In this document: positions 9,337 to 17,305 of the stretch, piece after piece
Position numbering within the stretch: the first letter of the stretch is position 1
Layout of the letters: every line of letters begins with the position of its first letter
NCBI RefSeq assembly: GCF_007858435.1
Contig: NZ_VIGW01000003.1
Coordinates: 372,001 to 436,000, forward strand
Reading direction: 5' to 3'
Source of the DNA: Tsukamurella asaccharolytica
GTDB taxonomy: Bacteria; Actinomycetota; Actinomycetes; Mycobacteriales; Mycobacteriaceae
DNA: 64,000 nucleotides
The notes under the pieces: generated by a model
Told to the model about the DNA's origin: nothing
Seen by the model: the letters and a program-made list of their open reading frames with translations, nothing else
Database searches by the model: none
Translations under genes and position numbers: made by a program

Positions 9337-10368
9337 CTATTCGACACGGGCCGGAACATCCGGCGCCGATCCGCTGGCCAGCGCGGCCCGCACGTCGGGG
9401 ACGAGGTCCGCGAGGGTCACGGGGTAGACGGGGTCCGTCAACGCTCGTATCTCCTCCGGCGTGCACCAGCGCATCTCGTCGAGGGTGCGCCGCTCCAGCT
9501 CGGTCCAGCCCGACGGTGCCGGCTCGAACCGTTCGCATTCCACGGCGAAGAAGTGCTCGACCGAGTCGATCACCTCGCCGCCGAAGGAGAAGACGGCCTC
9601 CCGGCGGAAGAGGGGGCCCACGAACGCCGACGGCGCGAGCAGGCGGCCCGTCTCCTCCCACAGCTCGCGGGCCGCGGCGGAGCGCAGGTCTTCGCCGTGC
9701 TCGACTCCGCCGCCGATGGTGAACCACCAGTGCCCGGCCGGCCGAGTTCCCTCCGGGACGGGCTCGTGCCCGCGGACGACGAGGACGGCGCCGCTCGGAT
9801 CCACGACGATGACCCGGGCCGAGACGCGCCGCTCGTCGTTCGCGGCGAGCAGGGCGGCGGGAAGGACTCCGCCCCGGTCGACGATGTCGAAGTACTGCGG
9901 CATCGGCGCGGTGCCGCCGAGGTGGAGCCACCGCACGAACCGGCGTCCGCGCAGGGCCCGGGTGTCGCGGACGGCGTCGTTGTGGAATCGGCGGGCCATC
10001 GTCACCCGGGTGTCCGCGTCGGCGATCTCGGCGACCAGCGACCGCGGCAGGGTCTCGATGTCGATGGCGCCGATCGCCGCGGAGAGCCGGTTCTCCATCG
10101 GCATCCGGTCTTCGGAGAGGGCGTTCTCCGCACGGTCGGCGGCGGCGCGCAGCGCCTTCCCCTGCTCGGGCGGCAGCGTCGCGGCGAGTGCCCGAGCGAC
10201 GGCGGACCGTCGGGCGAGAGCGGCCTCGAGCGCGACCATCGAGAGGTCGACGCGCACGTGCAACCGGTCCAGACGGTGCGCGGTCTGGTACGCCAGGGCC
10301 GCGACGACCAGCACGGCCATGACGATCAGGCCGATGACGAGCACGGTGGTGGCGGTGAGATTCAGCAC
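9337..10368 (-). CDS. Membrane-anchored NUDIX hydrolase with LemA-like N-terminal region
   Basis: 343 aa. One N-terminal helix (about residues 7-27), then a helical region resembling LemA (VDLSMVALEAALARRSAVARAL), then a NUDIX domain. The Nudix box is visible as GGGVEHGEDLRSAAARELWEET (here split: GGGVEHGEDL and AARELWEETGR), giving the GX5EX7REUXEEXGU pattern. NUDIX enzymes hydrolyse nucleoside diphosphates linked to another group; the substrate is not predictable. The M. tuberculosis counterpart next to pimA is Rv2609c. Start is a GTG at 10368, 10 bp after pimA, as the last gene of the PIM operon. Confidence 0.88.
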   Translation of the reverse strand: MLNLTATTVLVIGLIVMAVLVVAALAYQTAHRLDRLHVRVDLSMVALEAALARRSAVARALAATLPPEQGKALRAAADRAENALSEDRMPMENRLSAAIGAIDIETLPRSLVAEIADADTRVTMARRFHNDAVRDTRALRGRRFVRWLHLGGTAPMPQYFDIVDRGGVLPAALLAANDERRVSARVIVVDPSGAVLVVRGHEPVPEGTRPAGHWWFTIGGGVEHGEDLRSAAARELWEETGRLLAPSAFVGPLFRREAVFSFGGEVIDSVEHFFAVECERFEPAPSGWTELERRTLDEMRWCTPEEIRALTDPVYPVTLADLVPDVRAALASGSAPDVPARVE

Positions 10369-10378
10369 GGCGTCCCCT

Positions 10379-11503
10379 TCAGTCGTCGACCGACACGATC
10401 ACGCCGGGCACGGCGACGGTCTCGTAGACGCGGATCACCTGCTCGGCGACGACGGACCAGTCGAAGCGCCACACCACCTCGGAGGCGTGCGTGACCAGCT
10501 CGGCGCGCCGGAAGTCGTCGCCGAGCAGTTCGACGATCGCGCGGCCGAGCGCGGCCCCGTCGCCCACCGGGAACAGGCGCCCGGCCTCTCCCCCGTCCAG
10601 CACGCGCTCGAAGGCGTTGAGGTCGCTCGCGACGACGGCGGTCCCGGCCGCCATGGCCTCGACGAGGACGATGCCGAAGCTCTCGCCGCCGAGGTTGGGC
10701 GCGACGTAGACGTCGGCGGAGCGGAGCGCCGCGGCCTTCTCCTCGTCGGTCACGGCGCCCATGAGCCGCAGGTGACCCGCGTAGGGCTCGGCCTCGCGCA
10801 GCAGCTTCTCCTCGTCGCCGTGGCCGACGACGAGCACCTCGACATCGGGTTGGGCCGCGACGATGGCGGGCAACGCCTCGAGGAAGACGGCCATGCCCTT
10901 GCGCGGCTCGTCGTAGCGGCCCAGGAAGAGCACCGTCTTCCCGGGCCGGGGGTAGCCGGGCAGCGGATCACCCTCGGCGAAGGCGCGGACGTCGACGCCG
11001 TTCGGGATCTCGATGGCGTCGGAACCGAGGGACTCCATCTGCCAGCGACGGGCGAGCTCGGAGACCGCGATCTTGCCGCGGATCTTCTCGTGCGACGGGC
11101 GCAGCACGCTCTGGAAGACCGAGAGCATCAGGGACTTCTCGGTGGACGTGTGGAAGGTCGCGACGATGGGGCCGTCGGCGATCGCGAGCGCGAGCATGCC
11201 CAGGCTCGGCGCATTCGGCTCGTGCACGTGGAGCACGTCGAACTCACCGGTGCGGATCCACTTGCGCAGTCGACCGAAGGCCTTGGGCCCGAAGGAGAGG
11301 CGGGACACGGAGCCGTTGTACGGGATCGCCACGGCCCTGCCGGACGAGACGGCGAACTCGGGCAGCACCGTCTCCTTCGACGACGGCGTGAGCACGGACA
11401 CCTCGTGGCCGCGGCTGATGAGTACCCGGGCCAGGTCGGCGACGTGCGCCTGGACCCCGCCCGCGACGTCGAACGAGTACGGGCAGATCATCCCGATCCG
11501 CAT
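10379..11503 (-). CDS. pimA: Phosphatidylinositol alpha-mannosyltransferase PimA
   Basis: 374 aa GT4 glycosyltransferase that moves the first mannose from GDP-mannose to the 2-position of inositol in phosphatidylinositol, at the cytosolic face of the membrane. The start MRIGMICPYSFDVAGGVQAH fixes the N-terminus at 11503, with a TGATG overlap with patA. GT4 signatures are the GGVQAH loop that contacts the diphosphate, the ATFHT segment, and the EX7E element in ESFGIVLVEAMAAG. Length matches mycobacterial PimA (about 378 aa). It is the fifth gene of the operon thrS-HIT-pgsA-patA-pimA. Confidence 0.96.
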   Translation of the reverse strand: MRIGMICPYSFDVAGGVQAHVADLARVLISRGHEVSVLTPSSKETVLPEFAVSSGRAVAIPYNGSVSRLSFGPKAFGRLRKWIRTGEFDVLHVHEPNAPSLGMLALAIADGPIVATFHTSTEKSLMLSVFQSVLRPSHEKIRGKIAVSELARRWQMESLGSDAIEIPNGVDVRAFAEGDPLPGYPRPGKTVLFLGRYDEPRKGMAVFLEALPAIVAAQPDVEVLVVGHGDEEKLLREAEPYAGHLRLMGAVTDEEKAAALRSADVYVAPNLGGESFGIVLVEAMAAGTAVVASDLNAFERVLDGGEAGRLFPVGDGAALGRAIVELLGDDFRRAELVTHASEVVWRFDWSVVAEQVIRVYETVAVPGVIVSVDD

Positions 11504-12459
11504 CAGCGCGCCCCTGAATCCTCGCCCGTCGCGCCCTCGCCCGTCGCGCCCTCGGAGGGCCGGCCGAGGATCCGGTCGCGCCGCGCCTGGGACCAGTCGG
11601 CCTCCCACAGCGGCTGGAGCATGTGCCAGTCAGCGGGGTGCTCGGCGATGTTGCGCTCGAATGCTTCCGCGAGCCGCTGGGTCGCGCTCTCGATGCCGCC
11701 CGAGACGTCGATCGGGGCCTCGGCCTTGAACCCCCAGGCGTCTCCCTCGAACCAGCAGTGCACGGGCAGCAGCGGGGCGCCGGTGTCGATCGCGAGTTTC
11801 GCGGGGCCGGCGGGCATGCGGGTGCGCTCGCCGAAGAAGGTGACGGGGACGCCGTGCCGCGCGAGGTCGCGCTCGCCGAGCAGGCAGATCGGGCGCCCCT
11901 CGCGCAGCCGCTGCGCGAGGGCCTGCATCGGCGGCTGCTCCCCGCCCGAGAGGGGGAAGATCTCGAATCCGAGCGACTCGCGGTACTCGACGAACCGCCG
12001 GAACAGGGATTCGGGCTTGAGCCGCTCGGCGACGGTGGCGAAGCGCCCGTACTTCTGCGCGAGCCAGACCCCGGCCATGTCCCAGTTCCCGCTGTGCGGC
12101 AGGGCGAGCACCGCGCCGGCACCCGCGTCCATCGCCTCGTGCAGGCTGGGCACGTCGACGTACTGATCGAGCCGGGCGCCGAGCTCGACGAGGTCCATCG
12201 ACGGCAGCCGGAAGGATTCGCGCCAGTACCGCGCATACGACCGGGAGGACGCCTCGATCAGGCTCTGCGGCACCGCGTCCGGCGTGGTGCCGAGGACCCG
12301 CGCGAGGTTCTTGCGCAGCTGCAGGTTCTCCCCCCGCGCTCCGATGCGGCCGCCCACACCGTCGATGAGGAACTTCGCGGCGGACTCGGGCATCCGCTTG
12401 GTGACTGCCCAGCCGGTGCGGTAGGCGAGGTCGGCGAGTTCCTCGCGAGCGTCGCTCAC
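11503..12459 (-). CDS. patA: Phosphatidylinositol mannoside acyltransferase PatA
   Basis: 318 aa from a GTG at 12459 that shares a GTGA with the pgsA stop; the longer open frame upstream only shadows pgsA. It belongs to the LpxL-like acyltransferase family: the catalytic HX4D motif is HSGNWD (about residue 125) and the GERDLARHG block follows. PatA transfers palmitoyl from acyl-CoA to the mannose of PIM1/PIM2 at the inner leaflet. M. tuberculosis PatA (Rv2611c) has the same neighbours and a similar length. The C-terminus has a short repeated GATGEGATGED tail before the overlapping pimA start. Confidence 0.95.
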   Translation of the reverse strand: MSDAREELADLAYRTGWAVTKRMPESAAKFLIDGVGGRIGARGENLQLRKNLARVLGTTPDAVPQSLIEASSRSYARYWRESFRLPSMDLVELGARLDQYVDVPSLHEAMDAGAGAVLALPHSGNWDMAGVWLAQKYGRFATVAERLKPESLFRRFVEYRESLGFEIFPLSGGEQPPMQALAQRLREGRPICLLGERDLARHGVPVTFFGERTRMPAGPAKLAIDTGAPLLPVHCWFEGDAWGFKAEAPIDVSGGIESATQRLAEAFERNIAEHPADWHMLQPLWEADWSQARRDRILGRPSEGATGEGATGEDSGAR

Positions 12460-13115
12460 GCCTGGTCCTCCTCGTGCTGCGCGGCCGCCTGCGGCAGTGG
12501 CAGCAGGTCGGTCGCGCCGGGCGAGCGACGTACGGTGAGCGCACGCTGGAGCACGGTGACGATGCTGGTCACCGCGAGGAACCACATCGCGATGTGGATC
12601 GCCCACCACACGCCCAGGCCGGTGAAACCGGCACCCACGAGCACGATGATGAGCCGCTCGGGGCGCTCGATCCAGCCGCCGTCGCCGGTGAGGCCCGAGG
12701 CCTCGGCGCGGGCCTTCGCGTAGCTGATCACCTGGGAGGTGACCAGGCAGATCAGCGTGGCGACCAGCAGGTTGTAGCGATTGTCTTCGTTGAAGACGGC
12801 CCACCAGGCGAGGCCGGCGAAGACGGCACCGTCGGCGACGCGGTCGCAGGTCGCGTCGAGCCACGCCCCGAACCGCGTGCCGCCGCCCCGCACGCGGGCC
12901 ATGGCACCGTCGAGCATGTCGAACATGACGAAGAACCAGAGGACCAGCGTGCCGACGAACAGGTGGTCCGTCGGGAAGAGCCACAGCGCCGCGGCCACCG
13001 AGCAGGCGGTGCCGAAGAGCGTCACCGCGTCCGGGGTCAGCCCGGTCCTGATCAGCACCTTCGCGATCGGATGGGTGACCTTGGAGACCGCCTCACGACT
13101 GAAGATCGCCGACAC
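12456..13115 (-). CDS. pgsA: Phosphatidylinositol phosphate synthase (CDP-alcohol phosphatidyltransferase)
   Basis: 219 aa polytopic membrane enzyme. It carries the complete CDP-alcohol phosphotransferase motif, D-x2-D-G-x2-A-R-x8-G-x3-D-x3-D, as DMLDGAMAR followed by GAWLDATCD. About six membrane helices are visible. In actinobacteria this protein (PgsA1, Rv2612c) joins CDP-diacylglycerol to inositol 1-phosphate to make PI phosphate, the precursor of PI, PIMs and lipoarabinomannan. Its place directly ahead of patA and pimA supports this rather than PG-phosphate synthesis. It overlaps patA by 4 bp and lies 2 bp after the HIT gene. Confidence 0.95.
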   Translation of the reverse strand: MSAIFSREAVSKVTHPIAKVLIRTGLTPDAVTLFGTACSVAAALWLFPTDHLFVGTLVLWFFVMFDMLDGAMARVRGGGTRFGAWLDATCDRVADGAVFAGLAWWAVFNEDNRYNLLVATLICLVTSQVISYAKARAEASGLTGDGGWIERPERLIIVLVGAGFTGLGVWWAIHIAMWFLAVTSIVTVLQRALTVRRSPGATDLLPLPQAAAQHEEDQA

Positions 13116-13117
13116 CC

Positions 13118-13678
13118 CTAGACCTCCTCCCAGGCCTTCGCCATCAGCGCCCGGGTCTGTCCGAGGAGCTGCGGCATCACCTTAGTGCCCGAGAGCACCG
13201 TGATGTAGTTCGCATCGCCGGGCCACCGCGGCACGATGTGCTGGTGCAGGTGCTCGGCGATCGAGCCGCCGCCCGACCGGCCCAGGTTGAAGCCCACATT
13301 GAAGGCCGCCGGCCGCGAGATCCGTTTGATCACCCGGATGGTCTTCTGGGTGAGCTTGATCAGCTCGAAGGCCTCGCCGTCGGTGAGGTCCTCCAGCTCC
13401 GAAACCTGCCGGTACGGCACCACCATGCAGTGGCCGGGGTTGTAGGGGAAGAGGTTGAGCACCACGTAGCAGTGCTCGCCCCGGGCCACGATCAGCCCGT
13501 CCTCGTCGGCCAGCTTGGGGATCTCCAGGAAGGCCGTGCTGCCCTCCGGGACGGGAGGGGAATCGACGAGGTACCGCATCCGGTACGGCGTCCAGAGCCG
13601 CTCGATGGTCTCGTCACCATCGCCGACCCCGAAGTCGGTGTGCGCGCCGCGTGCGTCGCCGTCCGTGGCGTCCGTCAT
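13118..13678 (-). CDS. HIT-family nucleotide phosphorylase/hydrolase
   Basis: 186 aa histidine-triad protein; the triad is EHLHQHIVPRW (HxHxHxx) near residue 145. The FNVGFNLGRSGGGSIAEH run just before it is typical of the actinobacterial branch that includes M. tuberculosis Rv2613c, an AP4A phosphorylase. That activity splits diadenosine tetraphosphate, an alarm nucleotide made as a by-product by aminoacyl-tRNA synthetases, which suits its place right after thrS. Start MTDATDGDARGAH at 13678; 2 bp to pgsA, so surely the same transcript. Confidence 0.9.
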   Translation of the reverse strand: MTDATDGDARGAHTDFGVGDGDETIERLWTPYRMRYLVDSPPVPEGSTAFLEIPKLADEDGLIVARGEHCYVVLNLFPYNPGHCMVVPYRQVSELEDLTDGEAFELIKLTQKTIRVIKRISRPAAFNVGFNLGRSGGGSIAEHLHQHIVPRWPGDANYITVLSGTKVMPQLLGQTRALMAKAWEEV

Positions 13679-13711
13679 CGATCCTCTCCCCGTCTCGTCC
13701 GTCGGTTCCGG

Positions 13712-15772
13712 TCAGGCGGTGCCGACGGTGGCCTCCGCCGGGCCCAGCAGCTCGGCCGTCGGGGACTCGTTGCGGCGGGCGTGCACCCAGTCGACGATCC
13801 GCTGCACCGCGTCGTCGACGGGCACCTGGTTGACCTGGGTGCCGTCCCGGAAGCGGAAACTGACCGCGCCCGCCTCGCGGTCGGTCTCGCCCGCGAGCAG
13901 CATGAAGGGCACCTTCTGCGTGGTGTGGTTGCGGATCTTCTTCTGCATCCGGTCGTCGCTGTGGTCGACCTCGGCGCGGATCCCGTGCTTCTTCAGGGCG
14001 CCGATCACCGCTTCGAGGTGGTCTCCGAACTGCTCGGCCACGGGTATCCCGACGACCTGCACCGGCGACAGCCACGCGGGGAACGCGCCGCCGTAGTGCT
14101 CGGTCAGCACACCGAAGAACCGCTCCATGGATCCGAACAGCGCGCGGTGCAGCATCACGGGGCGGTGTTTCTGCCCGTCGCTGCCGGTGTACTCGAGGTC
14201 GAAGCGGTCGGGCAGCATCAGGTCGACCTGGATCGTCGACATCTGCCAGCTGCGCCCCAAGGCGTCCTTGACCTGCACGGAGATCTTGGGCGCGTAGAAC
14301 GCGGCACCACCCGGGTCGGCGACGAGTTCCACGCCGAAGCTGCCGGCGGCCTCGCGCAGCGCCCCGGTCGCCTCATCCCAGGCCTCGTCGGAGCCGATGG
14401 ACTTCTCCGGATTGCGCGTCGAGAGCTCGAGGTAGAAGTCGTCGAGGCCGTAGTCGCGGAGCAGGTCCACCACGAACTGCAGCAGGTTGCGGATCTCGCC
14501 CGCCATCTGCTCGCGGGTGCAGTAGATGTGCGCGTCGTCCTGGGTGAAGCCGCGGGCACGGGTCAGGCCGTGCACCACACCCGACTTCTCGTACCTGTAG
14601 ACGGTGCCGAACTCGAACAGCCGCAGCGGCAGCTCGCGGTAGGAGCGCCCCCGCGAGTCGAAGATCAGGTTGTGCATCGGGCAGTTCATCGGCTTCAGGT
14701 AGTAGTCGACGGCCTGCCGCGTCACCTGTCCCTCCGCGTTGCGCTCCTCGTCGAGTTGCATGGGCGGGTACATGCCGTCGGAGTACCAGTCGAGGTGGCC
14801 CGACTTCTCGAACAGCTCTCCCTTGGTCGCGTGCGGGGTGTACACGAACTGGTAGCCGGCCTCGGCGTGCCGCAGGCGCGAATAGTCCTCCAGCTCCTTG
14901 CGGATGATGCCGCCGTTCGGGTGGAACACGGGCAGGCCCGACCCGATCTCGTCGGGGAAGCTGAACAGGTCCAGCTCGGCGCCGAGCTTGCGGTGGTCGC
15001 GCTTCTCGGCCTCGGCGAGCAGCTCGAGGTAGGTGTCCATCGCCTCGGGCGACTCCCAGGCGGTCCCGTACACGCGCTGCAGGTCCGCGTTGTCCTGGTC
15101 GCCGCGCCAGTACGCCGCGGAGCTGCGGGTCAGCTTCACCGCGGGGATGTACTTGGTGGTCGGCACGTGCGGACCGCGGCACAGATCGCCCCAGATCCGC
15201 TCGCCGGTGCGGGGATTGAGGTTGTCGTAGGCGGTCAGCTCGGCCCCGCCGACCTCCATGACCTCGCTGTCGTCGGCAGCGCCCTTGTCGTCGATGAGCT
15301 CGAGCTTGTACGGCTCCCCCGCCAGTTCGGCGCGGGCCTCGTCCTTGCTCTCGTAGACGCGGCGGCTGAACTTCTGCCCCGCCTTGATGATCTGCTTCAT
15401 CTTCTTCTCGAGGCTCTTGAGGTCCTCGGGAGTGAAGGGCTCGGCGACGTCGAAGTCGTAGTAGAAGCCGTCCTTGATGGGCGGGCCGATGCCCAGCTTG
15501 GTGCCGGGGAAGCCGTCCTGCACGGCCTGCGCGAGCACGTGGGCCGCCGAGTGGCGGATCACGCTGCGCCCGTCCTCCGTGTTCGCCGCGACGGACTCGA
15601 CCTCGGTGTCGGTCTCCGGAACCCAGCTCAGATCCCGGAGGGTGCCGTCAGCGGTCTTGACGACGACGACGGCCTCGGGGCCCTTGTTGGGCAGATCCAG
15701 CTCGCGCATAGCGGCCCCGGCGGCGATTCCTGCCGGGACGACGAAGGTGGTGCTCACAGTGCTCCTAGTCAT
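13712..15772 (-). CDS. thrS: Threonine--tRNA ligase
   Basis: 686 aa class II aminoacyl-tRNA synthetase, normal length for actinobacteria. Order of domains: TGS (about 1-75), the editing/SAD domain with [11 protein letters not shown] and the HxxxH/Cys zinc-type site, the catalytic core with [10 protein letters not shown] (zinc Cys), motif 2 [12 protein letters not shown], motif 3 [15 protein letters not shown], and the anticodon-binding domain at the C-terminus. It charges tRNA-Thr. It is the first gene of the PIM operon; the 87 bp upstream show no T-box features. The large plus-strand open frame opposite it is a composition shadow. Confidence 0.98.
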   Translation of the reverse strand: MTRSTVSTTFVVPAGIAAGAAMRELDLPNKGPEAVVVVKTADGTLRDLSWVPETDTEVESVAANTEDGRSVIRHSAAHVLAQAVQDGFPGTKLGIGPPIKDGFYYDFDVAEPFTPEDLKSLEKKMKQIIKAGQKFSRRVYESKDEARAELAGEPYKLELIDDKGAADDSEVMEVGGAELTAYDNLNPRTGERIWGDLCRGPHVPTTKYIPAVKLTRSSAAYWRGDQDNADLQRVYGTAWESPEAMDTYLELLAEAEKRDHRKLGAELDLFSFPDEIGSGLPVFHPNGGIIRKELEDYSRLRHAEAGYQFVYTPHATKGELFEKSGHLDWYSDGMYPPMQLDEERNAEGQVTRQAVDYYLKPMNCPMHNLIFDSRGRSYRELPLRLFEFGTVYRYEKSGVVHGLTRARGFTQDDAHIYCTREQMAGEIRNLLQFVVDLLRDYGLDDFYLELSTRNPEKSIGSDEAWDEATGALREAAGSFGVELVADPGGAAFYAPKISVQVKDALGRSWQMSTIQVDLMLPDRFDLEYTGSDGQKHRPVMLHRALFGSMERFFGVLTEHYGGAFPAWLSPVQVVGIPVAEQFGDHLEAVIGALKKHGIRAEVDHSDDRMQKKIRNHTTQKVPFMLLAGETDREAGAVSFRFRDGTQVNQVPVDDAVQRIVDWVHARRNESPTAELLGPAEATVGTA

Positions 15773-15859
15773 GTAGCGGGCGGCATACCTGGCCGCGCGC
15801 GGTTGTCAATGGCTCCGATCCTATCGGGCACCGGCCGTGCGACGCGGCGGAGGCGGTCC

Positions 15860-16372
15860 TCAGCCGAGCCGCATCCGCCGCTCGTCCGGGGTCTGCCGCG
15901 GACAGCTGAGGCACTTCGTCATGCCGGGGCACAGGTAGAGCAGGCAGCAGGAGCCCCGTCGAACGACGATGCCGCGCCCGGGCACCTCGTCGAACCGCGC
16001 CGCCGGGGCCTCGGGGCCGCAGGCGCGGACCAGGTCGTCGGCGGTCCGCCGCGGATCCGCGGTATCGAGGGCCGCGGAGGCGATGGAGTCGGTGGCAATG
16101 GACCAGAGCGCCCGCTCCGGGGCGCCGGACTCTTCCGAGAGAGACGGGACGAGCCGTCGACAGGCCTGCGCGAGCGCCCCGCCCGGGTCGGGCGACGGAG
16201 CCGTCCCCGCCACCTCGGGCCAGCCATCGGGGCCCGACCGGACTTCAGCAGTCGCGGCGTCCCGGCCGGCGACGGCGAGACGGGCCAACGCACCCGAGAG
16301 GGCGTACCAGTACAGGACTCCGGCGACGCGACCATCGGGGGCCGCGAGGGACTTCCGGAGTCGCTCGATCAT
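15860..16372 (-). CDS. (2Fe-2S)-binding protein, FhuF/ferric-reductase-like C-terminus
   Basis: 170 aa starting MIERLRKSLAAPDG at 16372, in an ATGA overlap with the upstream membrane-protein gene. The body is unremarkable alpha-helical sequence; the C-terminal motif CCLLYLCPGMTKCLSCP matches the cysteine cluster that binds a [2Fe-2S] centre in FhuF-type siderophore ferric reductases. The protein is shorter than FhuF (about 260 aa), so a role in iron release is only an inference. It could also be an uncharacterised redox protein paired with its membrane neighbour. Confidence 0.72.
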   Translation of the reverse strand: MIERLRKSLAAPDGRVAGVLYWYALSGALARLAVAGRDAATAEVRSGPDGWPEVAGTAPSPDPGGALAQACRRLVPSLSEESGAPERALWSIATDSIASAALDTADPRRTADDLVRACGPEAPAARFDEVPGRGIVVRRGSCCLLYLCPGMTKCLSCPRQTPDERRMRLG

Positions 16373-16791
16373 GTGAACAGCGGGCTGGCCAGCCAGGGCC
16401 AGTCGATGCCGAACCAGCCACCGATGAGCGCGGCCCCGCCGAGCAGCCAGACGGTGGCCAGCACGATCAGGCAGGTGCCGAGACCGAACGCGCCCTTGAC
16501 GAGGATGTTCTGCCGCGAGAGCCAGGCGGCGAAGCGGTCGTAGTGCTTGCGGGCGAACCGCAGGAGGCGCTGCGCCCAATCGAATTCGGTGGCGAGGATC
16601 CCGAGCCCGGCGAAAACGATCAGCCAGCCCGGACCCGGGTAGGGGATGGCGATGATGCCGACGATGAGCACGATTCCACCGATCACGCCGACGCACACCC
16701 GCCACACGAGCGCGCCGTGCCGCGAGGACTTGATCTTCGCGCGCCACGCGCGCGGGCCGGTCGACGGCGCCTTGTTCTGCTGGTCATGCAT
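16369..16791 (-). CDS. PGPGW-type small membrane protein (TIGR02611-like)
   Basis: 140 aa. After a basic N-terminus come two hydrophobic helices around the diagnostic AIPYPGPGWLIVFAGLGILA motif, a charged loop (FDWAQRLLRFARKHYDRF) and one or two further helices (LGTCLIVLATVWLLGGAALI). Proteins of this family are common in actinobacteria; no function is known. It overlaps the downstream FhuF-like gene by 4 bp, so both are made from one message. The gene opens leftward from the long intergenic region, which must hold its promoter. Confidence 0.85.
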   Translation of the reverse strand: MHDQQNKAPSTGPRAWRAKIKSSRHGALVWRVCVGVIGGIVLIVGIIAIPYPGPGWLIVFAGLGILATEFDWAQRLLRFARKHYDRFAAWLSRQNILVKGAFGLGTCLIVLATVWLLGGAALIGGWFGIDWPWLASPLFT

Positions 16792-17305
16792 GGTCCCACG
16801 GTACCGGCGCCGACCGGCGACCTCCCCGAATAGCGGAAGCCCGAGGAGACGGTGGGTCGCAGCCGGCCCTCGCGATGAGTGGAATCACATCAGCCCGCGA
16901 GGTTCGCACGCGTCGACCCACCCTGCTGATTCACTCGCGGAAACTCCATTTTCAGCGAGGCGAGATATTCGTTCTTCGTGTCCGCAGCCGCCTTCCCGAG
17001 CAGGTGAAACGGTAACAATTACGCTGATTGTTTGAGGTCATTCGATTGCAAACACCCGGGTCGGGATCCGTTAGAACTCAGGAGATTTCGCTACTGCGTA
17101 GTAGCTTAAATCGCTTTGATCGAATAGCTTCGCCAGCTATTGGTGAACCGTGGAAATGCTGATAACTTCAGAACTCCCAGGAGATGCACAGGCGCCGCCT
17201 CAGGCACGCGCACGAGCGCGGACGCCGTGTTTTTGCTGGGTCCACATCCTATTGACCGACACTCTCGATCGAGCGTGCCGAACCTTCACGAACCGGAGGT
17301 CCTCC
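16792..17305. other. 514-bp divergent non-coding region with structured leader
   Basis: This is the only gene-free stretch longer than 300 bp. It is clearly more AT-rich than its surroundings between about 16,960 and 17,150. It separates the leftward membrane-protein gene from the rightward secreted-protein gene and must hold both promoters. Two perfect hairpins lie close together on the side of the secreted protein: GCTACT-4-AGTAGC at 17090-17105 and AATAGCT-5-AGCTATT at 17123-17141. They fall in what is probably a long 5' leader. I could not match it to a riboswitch class; the c-di-AMP (ydaO) consensus often found before actinobacterial cell-wall genes is not apparent. Confidence 0.6.

Noticed and set aside
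9461-12166. A 901-codon plus-strand open frame opposite the NUDIX, pimA and patA genes
   Set aside because: Shadow of three well-supported genes; biased amino-acid mix and no signal or domain.
15773-15859. T-box leader upstream of thrS
   Set aside because: The gap is only 87 bp and lacks the specifier loop and the UGGN-type antiterminator bulge.
13238-16543. An 1101-codon open frame on the plus strand, opposite thrS
   Set aside because: It is the antisense shadow of thrS and its neighbours; the product is a low-complexity Arg/Gly/Val/Leu mixture with no domain, as expected from high-GC codon bias.
16792-17305. c-di-AMP (ydaO) riboswitch before the secreted protein
   Set aside because: The conserved core and the expected stem arrangement could not be found by eye.
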